Source: Microbacterium sp. MF43
GTDB taxonomy: Bacteria; Actinomycetota; Actinomycetes; Actinomycetales; Microbacteriaceae
Direction of reading: 5' to 3'
DNA length: 64,000 bases
NCBI RefSeq assembly: GCF_012847295.1
Contig: NZ_JABBDY010000002.1
Span: forward strand, 620,001 to 684,000
Positions 1 to 8,937 of this stretch are shown piece after piece. The first letter of the stretch is position 1. Each line of letters starts with the position of its first letter. The position numbers and the translations under genes are program-made. Below the pieces are notes generated by a model. It did no database searches. It had not been told where the DNA came from and saw only the letters and a list, made by a program, of their open reading frames with translations.

Positions 1-771
1 GTCATCATGCAGTACGCGCTCGACCACCCCACGCTGAGCCTCACGCTGCAGTCGCCGGTGTCGCCCTACGGTTTCGGGGGCACGCGCCGTGACGGATCGC
101 GGCTCACCGACGACGACGCCGGCTGCGGCGGCGGCGGCGCGAATCCCGACTTCGTGCAGCGGCTGATCGACCACGACGAGACGGACGAGGCGGCGACGTC
201 GCCGCGGAGCGTCTTCCGTTCCGGCTACGTCGCGCCCGATTACCGGAGCGAGCACGAAGACGTGTGGGTGGCGTCGATGCTCACCACCTCGACCGCGACC
301 GGCAACTACCCCGGCGACTCGGTCACCAGTGAGAACTGGCCCGGCTTCGGCGCCGGCGCGATCGGTGTGCTGAACACGATGGCGCCGAAGTACTTCGACG
401 TCTCGGGCATCGTCGACCTGCCCGAGAAGCCCCCGATCCTGTGGGTGCACGGCACCGCCGACGCGATCGTGTCGGATGCGTCGTTCTACGACTTCAACAA
501 CCTCGGAAAGCTCGGCATCGTGCCGGGCTGGCCGGGCGACGACGTCGCGCCGCCGCAGGAGATGGTGTCGCAGACGCGGGACGTCCTCGCCCGCTACTCC
601 GCGGCCGGCGGCGAGGTCACCGAGGTCAGCCTCGACGGTGTCGGTCACTCCGCCCACCTCGAGCGGCCGGCGGAGTTCCGTCACGCCCTGCTCACGGTGA
701 TCGGATATGTCGGTCCGTCGGCCCACCCTGCTCCGCCGACCGAGGCCATCATCCTGCGATCGTCGGATTGA
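1..771 (+). CDS. Alpha/beta-hydrolase, C-terminal part (5' end outside window)
   Basis: The reading frame is open from base 1, so this is the end of a longer gene. About 256 residues are visible. The C-terminal half shows the late part of an alpha/beta-hydrolase fold: an acid-loop segment VHGTADAIVSD and a GVGHSAHLERP segment that would carry the catalytic Asp and His. The nucleophile elbow must lie upstream of the window. A glycine-rich stretch (GCGGGG) and a long acidic linker precede the fold. The substrate cannot be told. The C-terminal tail PPTEAIILRSSD resembles the tail of the next gene product. The following cation-efflux gene starts 52 bp downstream. Confidence 0.75.
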   Translation, partial: VIMQYALDHPTLSLTLQSPVSPYGFGGTRRDGSRLTDDDAGCGGGGANPDFVQRLIDHDETDEAATSPRSVFRSGYVAPDYRSEHEDVWVASMLTTSTATGNYPGDSVTSENWPGFGAGAIGVLNTMAPKYFDVSGIVDLPEKPPILWVHGTADAIVSDASFYDFNNLGKLGIVPGWPGDDVAPPQEMVSQTRDVLARYSAAGGEVTEVSLDGVGHSAHLERPAEFRHALLTVIGYVGPSAHPAPPTEAIILRSSD

Positions 772-823
772 CCTGGCGTCAACTCCCCCACGGACGGAAC
801 GCGCGCGTCCGTAGACTCATCGC

Positions 824-1789
824 ATGAGTGCTTCCGGCGGCGGCAAGGCGATCATCGCGGCGTTCCTGGCCAACATGGGCATCGCCCTCGCGAAGTTCGT
901 CGCATGGATCATCTCCGGCTCGGCGTCGATGCTCGCCGAGGCGATCCACTCCGTGGCCGACTCCGGCAACCAGCTTCTGCTGCTGCTGGGCGGCCGCCGC
1001 GCCAAGAAGCGCGCGGATCGCGAGCACCCGTTCGGCTACGGCCGCGAGCGGTACGTGTACGCGTTCGTCGTGTCGATCATCCTGTTCTCGGTCGGCGGCC
1101 TGTTCTCGATCTACGAGGGCATCGAGAAGCTGACGCATCCGCACGAGATCACCAACTACTGGGTGCCGATCATCGTGCTCGTCATCGCGATCGCGCTCGA
1201 GTCGTTCTCGCTGCGGACCGCTGTCAGGGAGAGCAACCTCGTGCGGGCTCGCGGCCAATCGTGGGTGTCCTTCGTGCGCCATGCCAAGGCGCCCGAGCTG
1301 CCCGTTGTGCTGCTCGAAGACATCGCCGCCCTCCTCGGCCTCGTATTCGCCCTGTTCGGCGTCGGCATGACCTGGCTGACGCACAACCCGCTCTTCGACG
1401 CCATCGGCACGCTCATGATCGGCACGCTGCTGATCCTCGTCGCCATCACGCTCGGCATCGAGACCAAGAGCCTCCTCGTCGGCGAGGGCGCGACCGAGTC
1501 CGACCACGACCGGATCGTCGACGCGATCACTCACGGGGGCGAGATCGAGAAGCTCATCCACATCAAGACGCTCTACCTCGGCCCCGACGAGCTGCTCGTG
1601 GCGGCAAAGCTCGGCTTCGCCTCGGATCGACCGCTCGCCGCCGTCGCCTCCGACATCGACCGGATCGAGACGCGCGTGCGCGAGGCCGTTCCGACGGCAC
1701 GTGTCATCTACTTCGAACCCGACATCTACCGGCCGGGCGACGACCCGACGCCTCCGACCGAGGACTTCGTCATCCGGTCGGTGGACTGA
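824..1789 (+). CDS. Cation diffusion facilitator (CDF) family transporter
   Basis: Predicted inner-membrane divalent cation/proton antiporter of 321 residues. Membrane segments lie roughly at 8-30, 78-97, 112-130, 160-182 and 190-212, followed by a soluble C-terminal domain. CDF metal-site residues are visible as HSVAD (H42, D46) in the second segment and an ED pair (E165, D166) in the fifth, with FDAIG near 191. The cytoplasmic tail (about 215-321) is the usual CDF dimerisation domain. Metal specificity (Zn, Fe or Mn) cannot be assigned. The ATG at 824 has TAGACT exactly 6 nt upstream and no ribosome site, suggesting a leaderless mRNA. The LLM oxidoreductase follows after only 4 nt, so the two are probably cotranscribed. 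Confidence 0.9.
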   Translation: MSASGGGKAIIAAFLANMGIALAKFVAWIISGSASMLAEAIHSVADSGNQLLLLLGGRRAKKRADREHPFGYGRERYVYAFVVSIILFSVGGLFSIYEGIEKLTHPHEITNYWVPIIVLVIAIALESFSLRTAVRESNLVRARGQSWVSFVRHAKAPELPVVLLEDIAALLGLVFALFGVGMTWLTHNPLFDAIGTLMIGTLLILVAITLGIETKSLLVGEGATESDHDRIVDAITHGGEIEKLIHIKTLYLGPDELLVAAKLGFASDRPLAAVASDIDRIETRVREAVPTARVIYFEPDIYRPGDDPTPPTEDFVIRSVD

Positions 1790-1793
1790 CAGC

Positions 1794-2723
1794 ATGCAGT
1801 ACTGCGTCTTCACCGAGCCGCAGCAGGGCGCCGGCTACGACGACCAGCTGGCGTTCGCCCAGGCGGCCGAGCGGCTCGGGTTCGACGGCTTCTTCCGATC
1901 GGACCACTACCTTCACATGGGCGACGGCGACCCGTATCCCGGCCCGACCGATGCGTGGACGACACTGGCGGGCCTCGCGCGTGAGACCTCGCGCATCCGC
2001 CTCGGGACGCTCGTGTCGTCGGTGACGTACCGCCACCCCGGCATCCTCGCGATCCAGGTCGCGCAGGTCGATGCCATGTCGGGGGGACGTGCCGAACTGG
2101 GCCTGGGCACGGGGTGGTTCGAGCGCGAGCACCGCGCCTACGGCATCCCGTTCCCCGCGAAGCGCTTCGGGCTCCTCGAGGAGCAGCTCGCGATCGTGAC
2201 GGGCCTGTGGTCGACGCCCGAAGACGAGCACTTCAGCTTCGCGGGCGCGCACTACACGTTGACGGATGCCCCACCCCTGCCGCGCCCGGTGCAGAAGCGC
2301 GTGCCGGTGATCGTCGGCGGCGCGGGGCCGCGACGTACCCCCGAGCTCGCGGCGCGGTTCGCGACCGAGTTCAATATCGGATTCCGTTCCGAGCACGAGA
2401 TCGCCGAGAAGTTCGCCGGCGTGCGCGCCGCGTGCGAGCGGATCGGCCGTGACCCCGCGACGCTGCGGCTCTCGGTCGCGCTCCCGACGCTTGCCGGGGC
2501 ATCCGCCGCCGAGCTCGACCGACGCGCGCTCCGCATCGGCCGCACGGTCGACGAGCTGCGGGGAGACGTCAACATCGTCGGAACCCGGGACGAGATCGTG
2601 GCGAAGGTCGGGCGGCTCGCCGCGCTCGGCGCCGACCGCGTGTATCTGCAGCTGCTCGACCTGCAGGATGTCGGGCACGTGGAGTACCTCGGGAACGAGG
2701 TGCTGCCGCACCTGCCGCGCTGA
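1794..2723 (+). CDS. LLM-class flavin/F420-dependent oxidoreductase
   Basis: A 309-residue luciferase-like monooxygenase (TIM-barrel) protein. Family features are AAERLGFDGFFRSDHYL near the N-terminus, the GRAELGLGTGWFEREH segment and a PVIVGGAGPRRTPELAARFA cofactor-binding stretch in the C-terminal half. Members use reduced F420 or FMN. The short N-terminus and the GGxGxRR pattern fit the actinobacterial F420-type subgroup (family knowledge). The substrate is unknown. The open frame extends upstream, but the ATG at 1794 sits 4 nt after the CDF stop and begins the conserved sequence, so it is the likely start through translational coupling. Confidence 0.88.
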   Translation: MQYCVFTEPQQGAGYDDQLAFAQAAERLGFDGFFRSDHYLHMGDGDPYPGPTDAWTTLAGLARETSRIRLGTLVSSVTYRHPGILAIQVAQVDAMSGGRAELGLGTGWFEREHRAYGIPFPAKRFGLLEEQLAIVTGLWSTPEDEHFSFAGAHYTLTDAPPLPRPVQKRVPVIVGGAGPRRTPELAARFATEFNIGFRSEHEIAEKFAGVRAACERIGRDPATLRLSVALPTLAGASAAELDRRALRIGRTVDELRGDVNIVGTRDEIVAKVGRLAALGADRVYLQLLDLQDVGHVEYLGNEVLPHLPR

Positions 2724-2738
2724 TCCCCGCGCTGCGCG

Positions 2739-3473
2739 TCAGGCGCGCCCCACGGGCAGCCGGTACGAGGGCAGTCCTCGCCGCCGGATGAGCCACTCGG
2801 CGACGACGAGGTTCGGCAGCCAGCAGAGGAACGGCACGGCGGCATACGCGTTCGCGAACGCGGCGTCGAACTCCCACGGGCGCCCCAGCACGAGCGGCGC
2901 GAGGAGGAGCAGCGGCAGCCAGAGGCGCAGCGTCACACCGGCGTAGGTCAGGGCGTAGTTGCGGATCATCCACGCCTGGTGGCTCGGCACGTCGCGCCGG
3001 CGGATCGCACGGTACGCCCGCCATGCGGTCCCGAGCCACAGCACCGCGAGCGCGCCGAAGCCGAAGAGGCCGACATAGCCGGCGGGACTGGACGGCGCGA
3101 TGACGAGACCGCCGAAGCCGCCGACAGCGACGCCCAGCAGGTATGCCCGGCCGATCCAGCGATGCACCTGCGGCAGCCGCTCCCGCAGTCCGCGCCAGAA
3201 CTGGAGCGCACCGCCGACGAGGGCGATCGCGCCGCCGGCGACGTGCGCGTAGAAGGCCGCCTGCACGAACGCTGACGCGTCGGCATACGTCGGGGCGAGG
3301 CCGACCTCCGCGCCGGCCAGATCGCGCAGCGTCGCGGTGAAGTACGGGGCGGCCGAGAAGGCGACCACGGCCAGAGCCGTGAGCAGGACGAACGTCCAGC
3401 CGATGCGCGCGGCGACGCGACCACGGTGGCGCGTGGCCGGTGCGCTGCGGACAGGTTCGATGAGGCGGGTCAC
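2739..3473 (-). CDS. DUF2306 family membrane protein
   Basis: Polytopic membrane protein of about 244 residues with six to seven hydrophobic segments. The DUF2306 pattern is clear: a His in HVAGGAIALVGGALQF, a second in QVHRWIGRAYL, and HQAWMIRNYALTYAGVTLRL further on. The regularly placed histidines may bind haem or metal, but no role is established. The frame continues to an ATG at 3530, but that adds a proline-rich tail that is not membrane-like. I prefer the GTG at 3473 because TAGCGT lies 7 nt upstream, matching the leaderless pattern seen elsewhere here. It is convergent with the LLM gene and lies downstream of tadA on the same strand. Confidence 0.82.
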   Translation of the reverse strand: MTRLIEPVRSAPATRHRGRVAARIGWTFVLLTALAVVAFSAAPYFTATLRDLAGAEVGLAPTYADASAFVQAAFYAHVAGGAIALVGGALQFWRGLRERLPQVHRWIGRAYLLGVAVGGFGGLVIAPSSPAGYVGLFGFGALAVLWLGTAWRAYRAIRRRDVPSHQAWMIRNYALTYAGVTLRLWLPLLLLAPLVLGRPWEFDAAFANAYAAVPFLCWLPNLVVAEWLIRRRGLPSYRLPVGRA

Positions 3474-3556
3474 GCGGCTCACGCTAGGCCCGGGGCGCGG
3501 GCGGCGGGCAGGGGGCTGACCCCCCGGCATGCGGCCGTCAGCCCCCGGATCGCGCG

Positions 3557-4018
3557 TCAGCGGCGGGCGTCGAAGAAGTCGCGAAGGAGAGCGGATGCCT
3601 CGCCCTCCCGCACACCGGCGACGACCTCTACGCGGTGAGGCAGGCGGCGGTCGCGCACGACGTCGTACACCGACCCCGCGGCACCGGCCTTCTCATCCCA
3701 CGCGCCGAAGACCAGCCGGGAGATCCGCGACTGCAGCACGGCACCCGCGCACATGATGCACGGCTCCATGGTCACCACGAGCGTGCACCCTTCGAGGTTC
3801 CACGATCCGAGGGCGAGGGCGGCCTCGCGCAGCGCCACCACCTCGGCGTGCGCGGTGGGGTCGTGGGTGCGCTCGCGCAGATTGCGTCCCTCGCCGATGA
3901 CCCTCCCCGAGGCATCCGTCACCAGGGCCCCCACCGGAACGTCGCCCGCCTCCCCCGCCACGCGGGCGAGGACCAGCGCGCGCGCCATCGCGTCGAGGTC
4001 GGCGGGGTCGAAGTTCAC
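3557..4018 (-). CDS. tadA: tRNA-specific adenosine deaminase TadA
   Basis: A 153-residue zinc-dependent cytidine/deoxycytidylate deaminase-fold protein that converts adenosine to inosine at the wobble position of tRNA-Arg(ACG). The zinc and catalytic residues are visible as HAE (H57, E59) and PCIMC (C87, C90), with the MEPC context typical of TadA. The window also encodes its expected substrate, a tRNA-Arg with anticodon ACG, at 61.2 kb. The start is a GTG with TACGCT exactly 6 nt upstream (leaderless type). It is divergent from upp, 77 bp away. Nucleoside deaminases acting on free guanine are related, but the length and motif context favour TadA. Confidence 0.93.
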   Translation of the reverse strand: MNFDPADLDAMARALVLARVAGEAGDVPVGALVTDASGRVIGEGRNLRERTHDPTAHAEVVALREAALALGSWNLEGCTLVVTMEPCIMCAGAVLQSRISRLVFGAWDEKAGAAGSVYDVVRDRRLPHRVEVVAGVREGEASALLRDFFDARR

Positions 4019-4095
4019 GACACGAGCGTACGTCGCGGGCGCCCGCGCGCGAACTCCCCCCGGGGCACGCGCCGCACACGCACTAACCTGTCCTT

Positions 4096-4728
4096 ATGCG
4101 CCTGCACGTCGCCGACCACCCGCTCATCACCCACAAGCTCACGGTGCTGCGCGACCACCGCACCCCGTCGCCGGTCTTCCGCCAGCTCACCGAGGAACTG
4201 GTCACGCTCCTGGCGTACGAGGCCACCCGCCACGTGCAGGTGTCGCCGATCGAGATCCAGACGCCGGTCACCACCACGACCGGGGTGAAGATCAGCGAGC
4301 CGCGACCGCTCGTCGTGCCGATCCTGCGCGCAGGACTCGGCATGCTCGAGGGCATGGTCAAGCTCATCCCGACCGCCGAGGTCGGATTCCTCGGCATGGT
4401 GCGCAACGAGGAGACCCTCGAGCCGTCGACCTACGCCGAGCGTCTGCCCGACGACCTCAGCGACCGCCAGTGCTTCGTGCTCGATCCGATGCTCGCCACG
4501 GGTGGATCCCTCGGGGCGGCCATCGACTTCCTCTTCGCACGAGGAGCCCAGGACGTCACGGCGATCTGCCTCCTCGGGGCCCCCGAAGGCGTTGCCGCGA
4601 TCGAGAAGCAGGTCGATGGCCGCGATGTCACACTGGTCCTCGGAGCACTCGACGAGCGTCTCAACGAGAAGGGGTACATCGTGCCCGGTCTCGGTGACGC
4701 AGGCGACCGCCTGTACGGCACGGTCTGA
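4096..4728 (+). CDS. upp: Uracil phosphoribosyltransferase
   Basis: A 210-residue cytosolic salvage enzyme that makes UMP from uracil and PRPP. The PRPP-binding loop is visible as [15 protein letters not shown] (about 128-142). [13 protein letters not shown] (75-87) and the C-terminal [12 protein letters not shown] segment are the uracil-binding signatures of Upp. Full length for the family. The ATG has TAACCT 6 nt upstream and no Shine-Dalgarno sequence, so the transcript is probably leaderless. The gene stands alone and is divergent from tadA. A hairpin at 4763-4790 may end the transcript. Confidence 0.96.
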   Translation: MRLHVADHPLITHKLTVLRDHRTPSPVFRQLTEELVTLLAYEATRHVQVSPIEIQTPVTTTTGVKISEPRPLVVPILRAGLGMLEGMVKLIPTAEVGFLGMVRNEETLEPSTYAERLPDDLSDRQCFVLDPMLATGGSLGAAIDFLFARGAQDVTAICLLGAPEGVAAIEKQVDGRDVTLVLGALDERLNEKGYIVPGLGDAGDRLYGTV

Positions 4729-4762
4729 CGAGACCTGGTCCCTCCGACGCCCGCGTCGCGGA

Positions 4763-4790
4763 TCGCCCCGGAGCCACCGCAGCGGGGCGA
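4763..4790 (+). terminator. Possible terminator hairpin after upp
   Basis: Perfect 8-bp arms TCGCCCCG (4763-4770) and CGGGGCGA (4783-4790) with a 12-nt loop lie 35 nt beyond the upp stop. There is no T-tract, as is common in high-GC actinobacteria, so termination is only inferred. Confidence 0.35.
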
Positions 4791-4913
4791 GCGCCGCCCG
4801 GGAGCGCCGGAAGAAGACGGTGCGGCACCCGCCCCTCGCCGAACGAATGCCGCACCCGCGCCTATCCGACGCAGGTTCCACGGTACGGGCTGAAACGAAT
4901 TGGGCCGACGGGG

Positions 4914-4942
4914 TTGACAGGCCCGCGAGCGGCGTTTAGTGA
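4914..4942 (+). promoter_or_regulatory. Promoter-like sequence reading antisense into the DUF3467 gene
   Basis: A consensus TTGACA (4914-4919) is followed, 17 nt on, by TAGTGA (4937-4942). Reading rightward it would transcribe the antisense strand of the DUF3467 gene that ends at 4950. No plus-strand gene follows for 4 kb. It may be chance or an antisense RNA promoter. Confidence 0.25.
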
Positions 4943-4949
4943 CCCGGGA

Positions 4950-5270
4950 TCACGTGTCGAGGAGAGGGTCCTGCGGGTTGCGGCGGCCGGTTTCCTGCTC
5001 CCAGAACTCCAGCTGCTGGGTAAGCGCTTTCGCTAGTTCGAACACCTGCTCCGGAGGAATCCGGATGCGGCTGACGACGCGCGCCGGCACGATCGTGTGC
5101 CGCTCCCCCGTCTCGGGGTCGACCTGCTCTCGAGGCGGCTGCGCGAGCGTGAGGAAATCCATCACGAACACGGTGGGCGTGTGCCACACGTTCGCGAAGT
5201 CGGCGTACGCGCCGCCGATGTGCTCGGGGGGCAGGTCGATCTCGAATTGCCGGGGTGCTTCGTCGGCCAT
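4950..5270 (-). CDS. DUF3467 domain-containing protein
   Basis: A 106-residue soluble protein. The DUF3467 pattern is easily seen: an N-terminal FEIDLPPEHIGGAYADFANVWHT, a hydrophobic FVMDFLTLAQP strand, and a C-terminal arginine-rich VVSRIRIPPEQVFELAKAL helix. Small proteins of this family are widespread in bacteria, but their function is not established. AAGAGGAGG about 7 nt upstream supports the ATG at 5270. It lies just downstream of the large nuclease/helicase gene on the same strand (41-bp gap), so cotranscription is possible. Confidence 0.88.
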   Translation of the reverse strand: MADEAPRQFEIDLPPEHIGGAYADFANVWHTPTVFVMDFLTLAQPPREQVDPETGERHTIVPARVVSRIRIPPEQVFELAKALTQQLEFWEQETGRRNPQDPLLDT

Positions 5271-5311
5271 CGCCGCCTCCTCTTCGCCGTGAGCGCGAGT
5301 CTACGCGGGCG

Positions 5312-8300
5312 TCATCCGGCCCGGACGAGCCGGGCGAATCCGCTCAGACGGGCGACCCCTTCCGGCGTCCAGGGCAGATCGTCGAGCAGCGCGGGCGAGT
5401 ACACCAGGTATGCGGTGTGCTTCGCCCGCGAAACGGCCACGTTCAGGCGGTTGCGAAGGAGCAGGAACTCGAGACCGCGCGGGGCGTCTCGCCCCGACGA
5501 GGCGGCGAGCGACACGATCGCGACCGCTGCCTCCTGACCCTGGAACTTGTCGACCGTGCCGACCGGCACGTCGGCGAAGCCCGCAGCCGTCAGCGCTTCC
5601 TCGACGGCGACCTGCTGCGCGTTGTACGGCGTGACGACGATGATGTCCCGGGCTTCCAGAGGACGCTGCGGGCACACCGTCGCTGTGTCGGTGTCGTCGA
5701 CGTCGACGTCGGTCCACGCGCGCCCGACGAGGTCGCGGACCAGATCGACGACGGCGGCCGCCTCTTCGGGCGAACGGGTCGCATTGCCGCGGTGGCGGAC
5801 CGGGACGGGCACGAGACCCGTGGCGACGCCGTCGATGCGCCGCAGCGTCGTCGACGGGTGGGCCTCGAGCCGGCCGCGGTACGACAGGTGCGACACCGGC
5901 TCGGCCACGTCGGGATGCATGCGGCGGGTGCGAGCCAGGAAGTAGCCGTACTCCGGCGGGATCACATCGGCGCCGTCCATCACCCAGCCGAGGGCCGACG
6001 TGTCGACCGGCTCGGGATGCGTGCCCTGGCTCACCTGCGGGAGCTGCTGAGGATCGCCCAGCAGGAGCAGGCGCGGCGAGGCGACCGAGACCGCCACGGT
6101 GGAGGCGAGCGAGAACTGGCCGGCCTCGTCGATCACCAGCAGATCGAGGCTCCCGCGCGGGATGCGCCCCTGGTGGCTGAAGTCCCACGCGGTGCCCCCG
6201 ACGACGAACCCCGCCTGGGCATGCTCGGCCGTGAACGCCGCGACGCCGTTCTTCGGGATCGCCGTGAACGCCCGGTCGGCCTCGACGTCTTTGGGCGCTT
6301 TCGCCACAGCCTGCGGCGGAACGCCCGCGGCGACCACGCGGTTGAGCAGCTGCTCCACGGTCGCGTGCCCCTGGGCGACCACGCCGACCTTGAAGCCGTG
6401 CTCCCGCACGAGCCGTGCGATCACGTGCGAGCCGACATAGGTCTTGCCTGTTCCCGGCGGCCCCTGCACGGCCAGGTAGCTGCGATCGAGGTCGAGCACG
6501 GCCCGCACGATGGCGTCGACGTCGTCGCCCGTCGACGGAGGGAGCCGACCCGCCCTCGTGCGCGGCGGGCGTCGGCACAGGACGTCGGTCGCCGGGTCGG
6601 CCGGCAGCTGGGGTGCGGCGTCGATGACGGCGTCGGCCCACGCGTCGATCGCCGACTGCTGGTTGCCGGCTGACGGCGGCGCGACGGGCGTCAGGGCCAG
6701 CGGCAGTCGCGACCAGGTGACGCCGTCGACGGCCGTCTCTTCGACGATGGCACCGTCGTCGAGCACCTCGAGGACGGTGATCGTGCGGTACGAGTGGATC
6801 CATCGGACGGATGCCTCGAACGGATACGGCGCGGGCAGCTCGTACAATGCGAACGGGTTCGCTCCGACGCTCAGCCGCGTTCCCGGCGCGAGCTCGCCGC
6901 GCAGCTCGATCGTGCGCCGCTCGCCGCCTCGGCCGCTCTCGGCGAAGTGCCAGTCCTCGACGACCCGGCTGCGTGCGGGATCGATCACGACGACGTCGCG
7001 TGTGTCTTCCCACAACGAGACCGGCTCGCGCAGCCTCAGGAAGTGCGTGGCCCAGAACGTCTTGGCCTCGCGCGGGTAGTAGTCGATGGCGGCGGCGCCG
7101 AGCCGCAGCGACTGGGCGTCGGCCGAGCCGGCGTGGTGCTCCCTGGCGAGCTTCTCGAGCATCACCGCGCGCGGCGACGGTTCGTAGGCCCGCTCGTCGG
7201 GCTCGGGGTTCGGCGACGGGCGCATGCCGGTCTCTCGGGCACGATCGACGAGCCAGTCACGCAGGCGCCGAGTCGACACGCAGTCGTATCGGTTGTAGTC
7301 GGCGAGATCGTCGAGGATCGCCCGGGCACCGCCTTCGTCGCCGTCTGCCTCGAGCGCGCGCGCCTCGACGTAGCGCACGATCGAGTCGTCGCCCTTCTGC
7401 ACGTCGCTCGTGCGCACCTCGGCGCCCATGTACAGGGGCTCGAGCTTCTTGATCGAGTACGACCGCGATCCGACGCGCAGCGCGCGCCGCACGATGGGAT
7501 ACAGGTCGACGAAGACGCCGTCGCGGAGGAGCCGGTCGACGTCGGCCTCGCGCACGCCGTGCCGCGCCGCCATCGCGAGCAGGTGCGTCGGCTCATACGG
7601 CGCGTAGTGGTAGATGTGCATGCCCGGGAACTGCGCGCGCCGCAGGTTCACGATGTCGAGGAACGTCTCGAGTGCCCGCTTCTCGTCCGCGAAGGAGTGC
7701 GCCCAGAGGGCGGTGTACTCCTCGCGCGAGTCGACCCACCCGAAGAGGTAGTCGATGCCCCACTGCGTCGGCTCGCCCTCGCGGCCCGGCGGGTTCGGCT
7801 CGGTGTGCAGAGGATCTCCTTCGAAATCGAAGAACAGATCGCCGTGGTCGGGCCGCGGCAGAGCGCCCAGTGCCGTCGGCGCGACGACGCGGTAGGTCGG
7901 CACCGGCGGGGCGTCGTGCTTCTCGGGAGGCAGGACCAGGGGCGGAGTGCCCGCCGGGCTCTCGAGCTGGAGCCGCGCCTGCGTCCGCAGCATCCCGAAC
8001 GTGTCGGGATTCATTCCCGCCGGACCGGCGGGCGCGACGGCGAGCGCGTCGATCGTGAGCACGCCGGCCTCGCGCAGGCGCGCGCGCTGCACGGGCCGCA
8101 TCCCCGCGACGAGGAGCAGGTCGCGCGATGCCACGACCTCGGCGTCGCACGTGGCGCACCGCCCGCACGCCATGACGTCGAGCTCGCCGCGAGCGTCGCC
8201 CCACGCGATGGCCTCGCCGGCGCCGCGCAGCTCGACGTGTCGGTCGGCGATGAGCGCCGCCAGCCGGCGGCGCCGCAGCGCGAAGACGGGGAGCAGGTCG

Positions 8301-8851
8301 TCGACTTCGTGCTCGCTCACGGTGCCGTCGCCGAGCAGCAGCTCGACGCGACCGGCCCGGGGCACGCTCAGCCGATCCAGCTGATCGACGTACGCGGCGA
8401 GCTGCATGAGCGCGGTCACGCGGGCGTGGCGAGCGAGCTTGGTGTCCTGCACGATCCACCGGCGGTCGGCATCGCGCACGAGGAAATCGGCGAAGCCCAC
8501 GAAGTCGGCGGTCGCGAAGGCGGCCTGGTAGACGACCTCGGCGTCCGACGCCAGCGCGGCGTTCGTGAGCGCGACGGCGTCGGCGAGGGCCGGGGCATCC
8601 GACGACCGCGTCTCGGGGATCTCGACGACCCCGCGACCGAACCGCTCGACGTAGGCGGCGAGAACCGTGCGCTCGTGCGCGGTGCCGAGGCGTCCGGCTC
8701 GCTCGAGCGTGAGGTCTTCGGGTTCTTCGACCGCCTCGACTCTCCCGAGCTTGGCGTCGATGGCGCGAAGCCACGCGAACTCGCACTCGGCCGCCGCCTT
8801 GAGGTCGCTCGCGCTCCAGACGATCCGGCCTTCGTCTTCGATGTATCGCAT
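5312..8851 (-). CDS. TM0106-type RecB-like nuclease fused to a superfamily 1 helicase
   Basis: A 1179-residue protein with the architecture of the TM0106 RecB-like nuclease family. The N-terminal third carries a PD-(D/E)xK-like segment (DFLVRDADRRWIVQDTK), an early AAECEFAW cysteine and a CGRCATC cluster that could hold an iron-sulfur or zinc centre. A ribonuclease-H-like segment (DLFFDFEGDP) follows near residue 340. The C-terminal 400 residues form an SF1 helicase of the AAA_11/AAA_12 type, with Walker A PPGTGKT near 800, Walker B VIDEAGQ near 905, GDPQQLPQ, and KFQGQE...RLNVAVSRAK motifs. A DNA repair or processing role is inferred; no system partner is adjacent apart from DUF3467. Confidence 0.88.
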   Translation of the reverse strand: MRYIEDEGRIVWSASDLKAAAECEFAWLRAIDAKLGRVEAVEEPEDLTLERAGRLGTAHERTVLAAYVERFGRGVVEIPETRSSDAPALADAVALTNAALASDAEVVYQAAFATADFVGFADFLVRDADRRWIVQDTKLARHARVTALMQLAAYVDQLDRLSVPRAGRVELLLGDGTVSEHEVDDLLPVFALRRRRLAALIADRHVELRGAGEAIAWGDARGELDVMACGRCATCDAEVVASRDLLLVAGMRPVQRARLREAGVLTIDALAVAPAGPAGMNPDTFGMLRTQARLQLESPAGTPPLVLPPEKHDAPPVPTYRVVAPTALGALPRPDHGDLFFDFEGDPLHTEPNPPGREGEPTQWGIDYLFGWVDSREEYTALWAHSFADEKRALETFLDIVNLRRAQFPGMHIYHYAPYEPTHLLAMAARHGVREADVDRLLRDGVFVDLYPIVRRALRVGSRSYSIKKLEPLYMGAEVRTSDVQKGDDSIVRYVEARALEADGDEGGARAILDDLADYNRYDCVSTRRLRDWLVDRARETGMRPSPNPEPDERAYEPSPRAVMLEKLAREHHAGSADAQSLRLGAAAIDYYPREAKTFWATHFLRLREPVSLWEDTRDVVVIDPARSRVVEDWHFAESGRGGERRTIELRGELAPGTRLSVGANPFALYELPAPYPFEASVRWIHSYRTITVLEVLDDGAIVEETAVDGVTWSRLPLALTPVAPPSAGNQQSAIDAWADAVIDAAPQLPADPATDVLCRRPPRTRAGRLPPSTGDDVDAIVRAVLDLDRSYLAVQGPPGTGKTYVGSHVIARLVREHGFKVGVVAQGHATVEQLLNRVVAAGVPPQAVAKAPKDVEADRAFTAIPKNGVAAFTAEHAQAGFVVGGTAWDFSHQGRIPRGSLDLLVIDEAGQFSLASTVAVSVASPRLLLLGDPQQLPQVSQGTHPEPVDTSALGWVMDGADVIPPEYGYFLARTRRMHPDVAEPVSHLSYRGRLEAHPSTTLRRIDGVATGLVPVPVRHRGNATRSPEEAAAVVDLVRDLVGRAWTDVDVDDTDTATVCPQRPLEARDIIVVTPYNAQQVAVEEALTAAGFADVPVGTVDKFQGQEAAVAIVSLAASSGRDAPRGLEFLLLRNRLNVAVSRAKHTAYLVYSPALLDDLPWTPEGVARLSGFARLVRAG

Positions 8852-8937
8852 GCCCGCCTTTCCTCCACGACCCTAGCCGCGGCATCCGACAACCCCTGCC
8901 CTCGGCGCCGCGGGACGACGCCTGCCAGGATGGGAGC

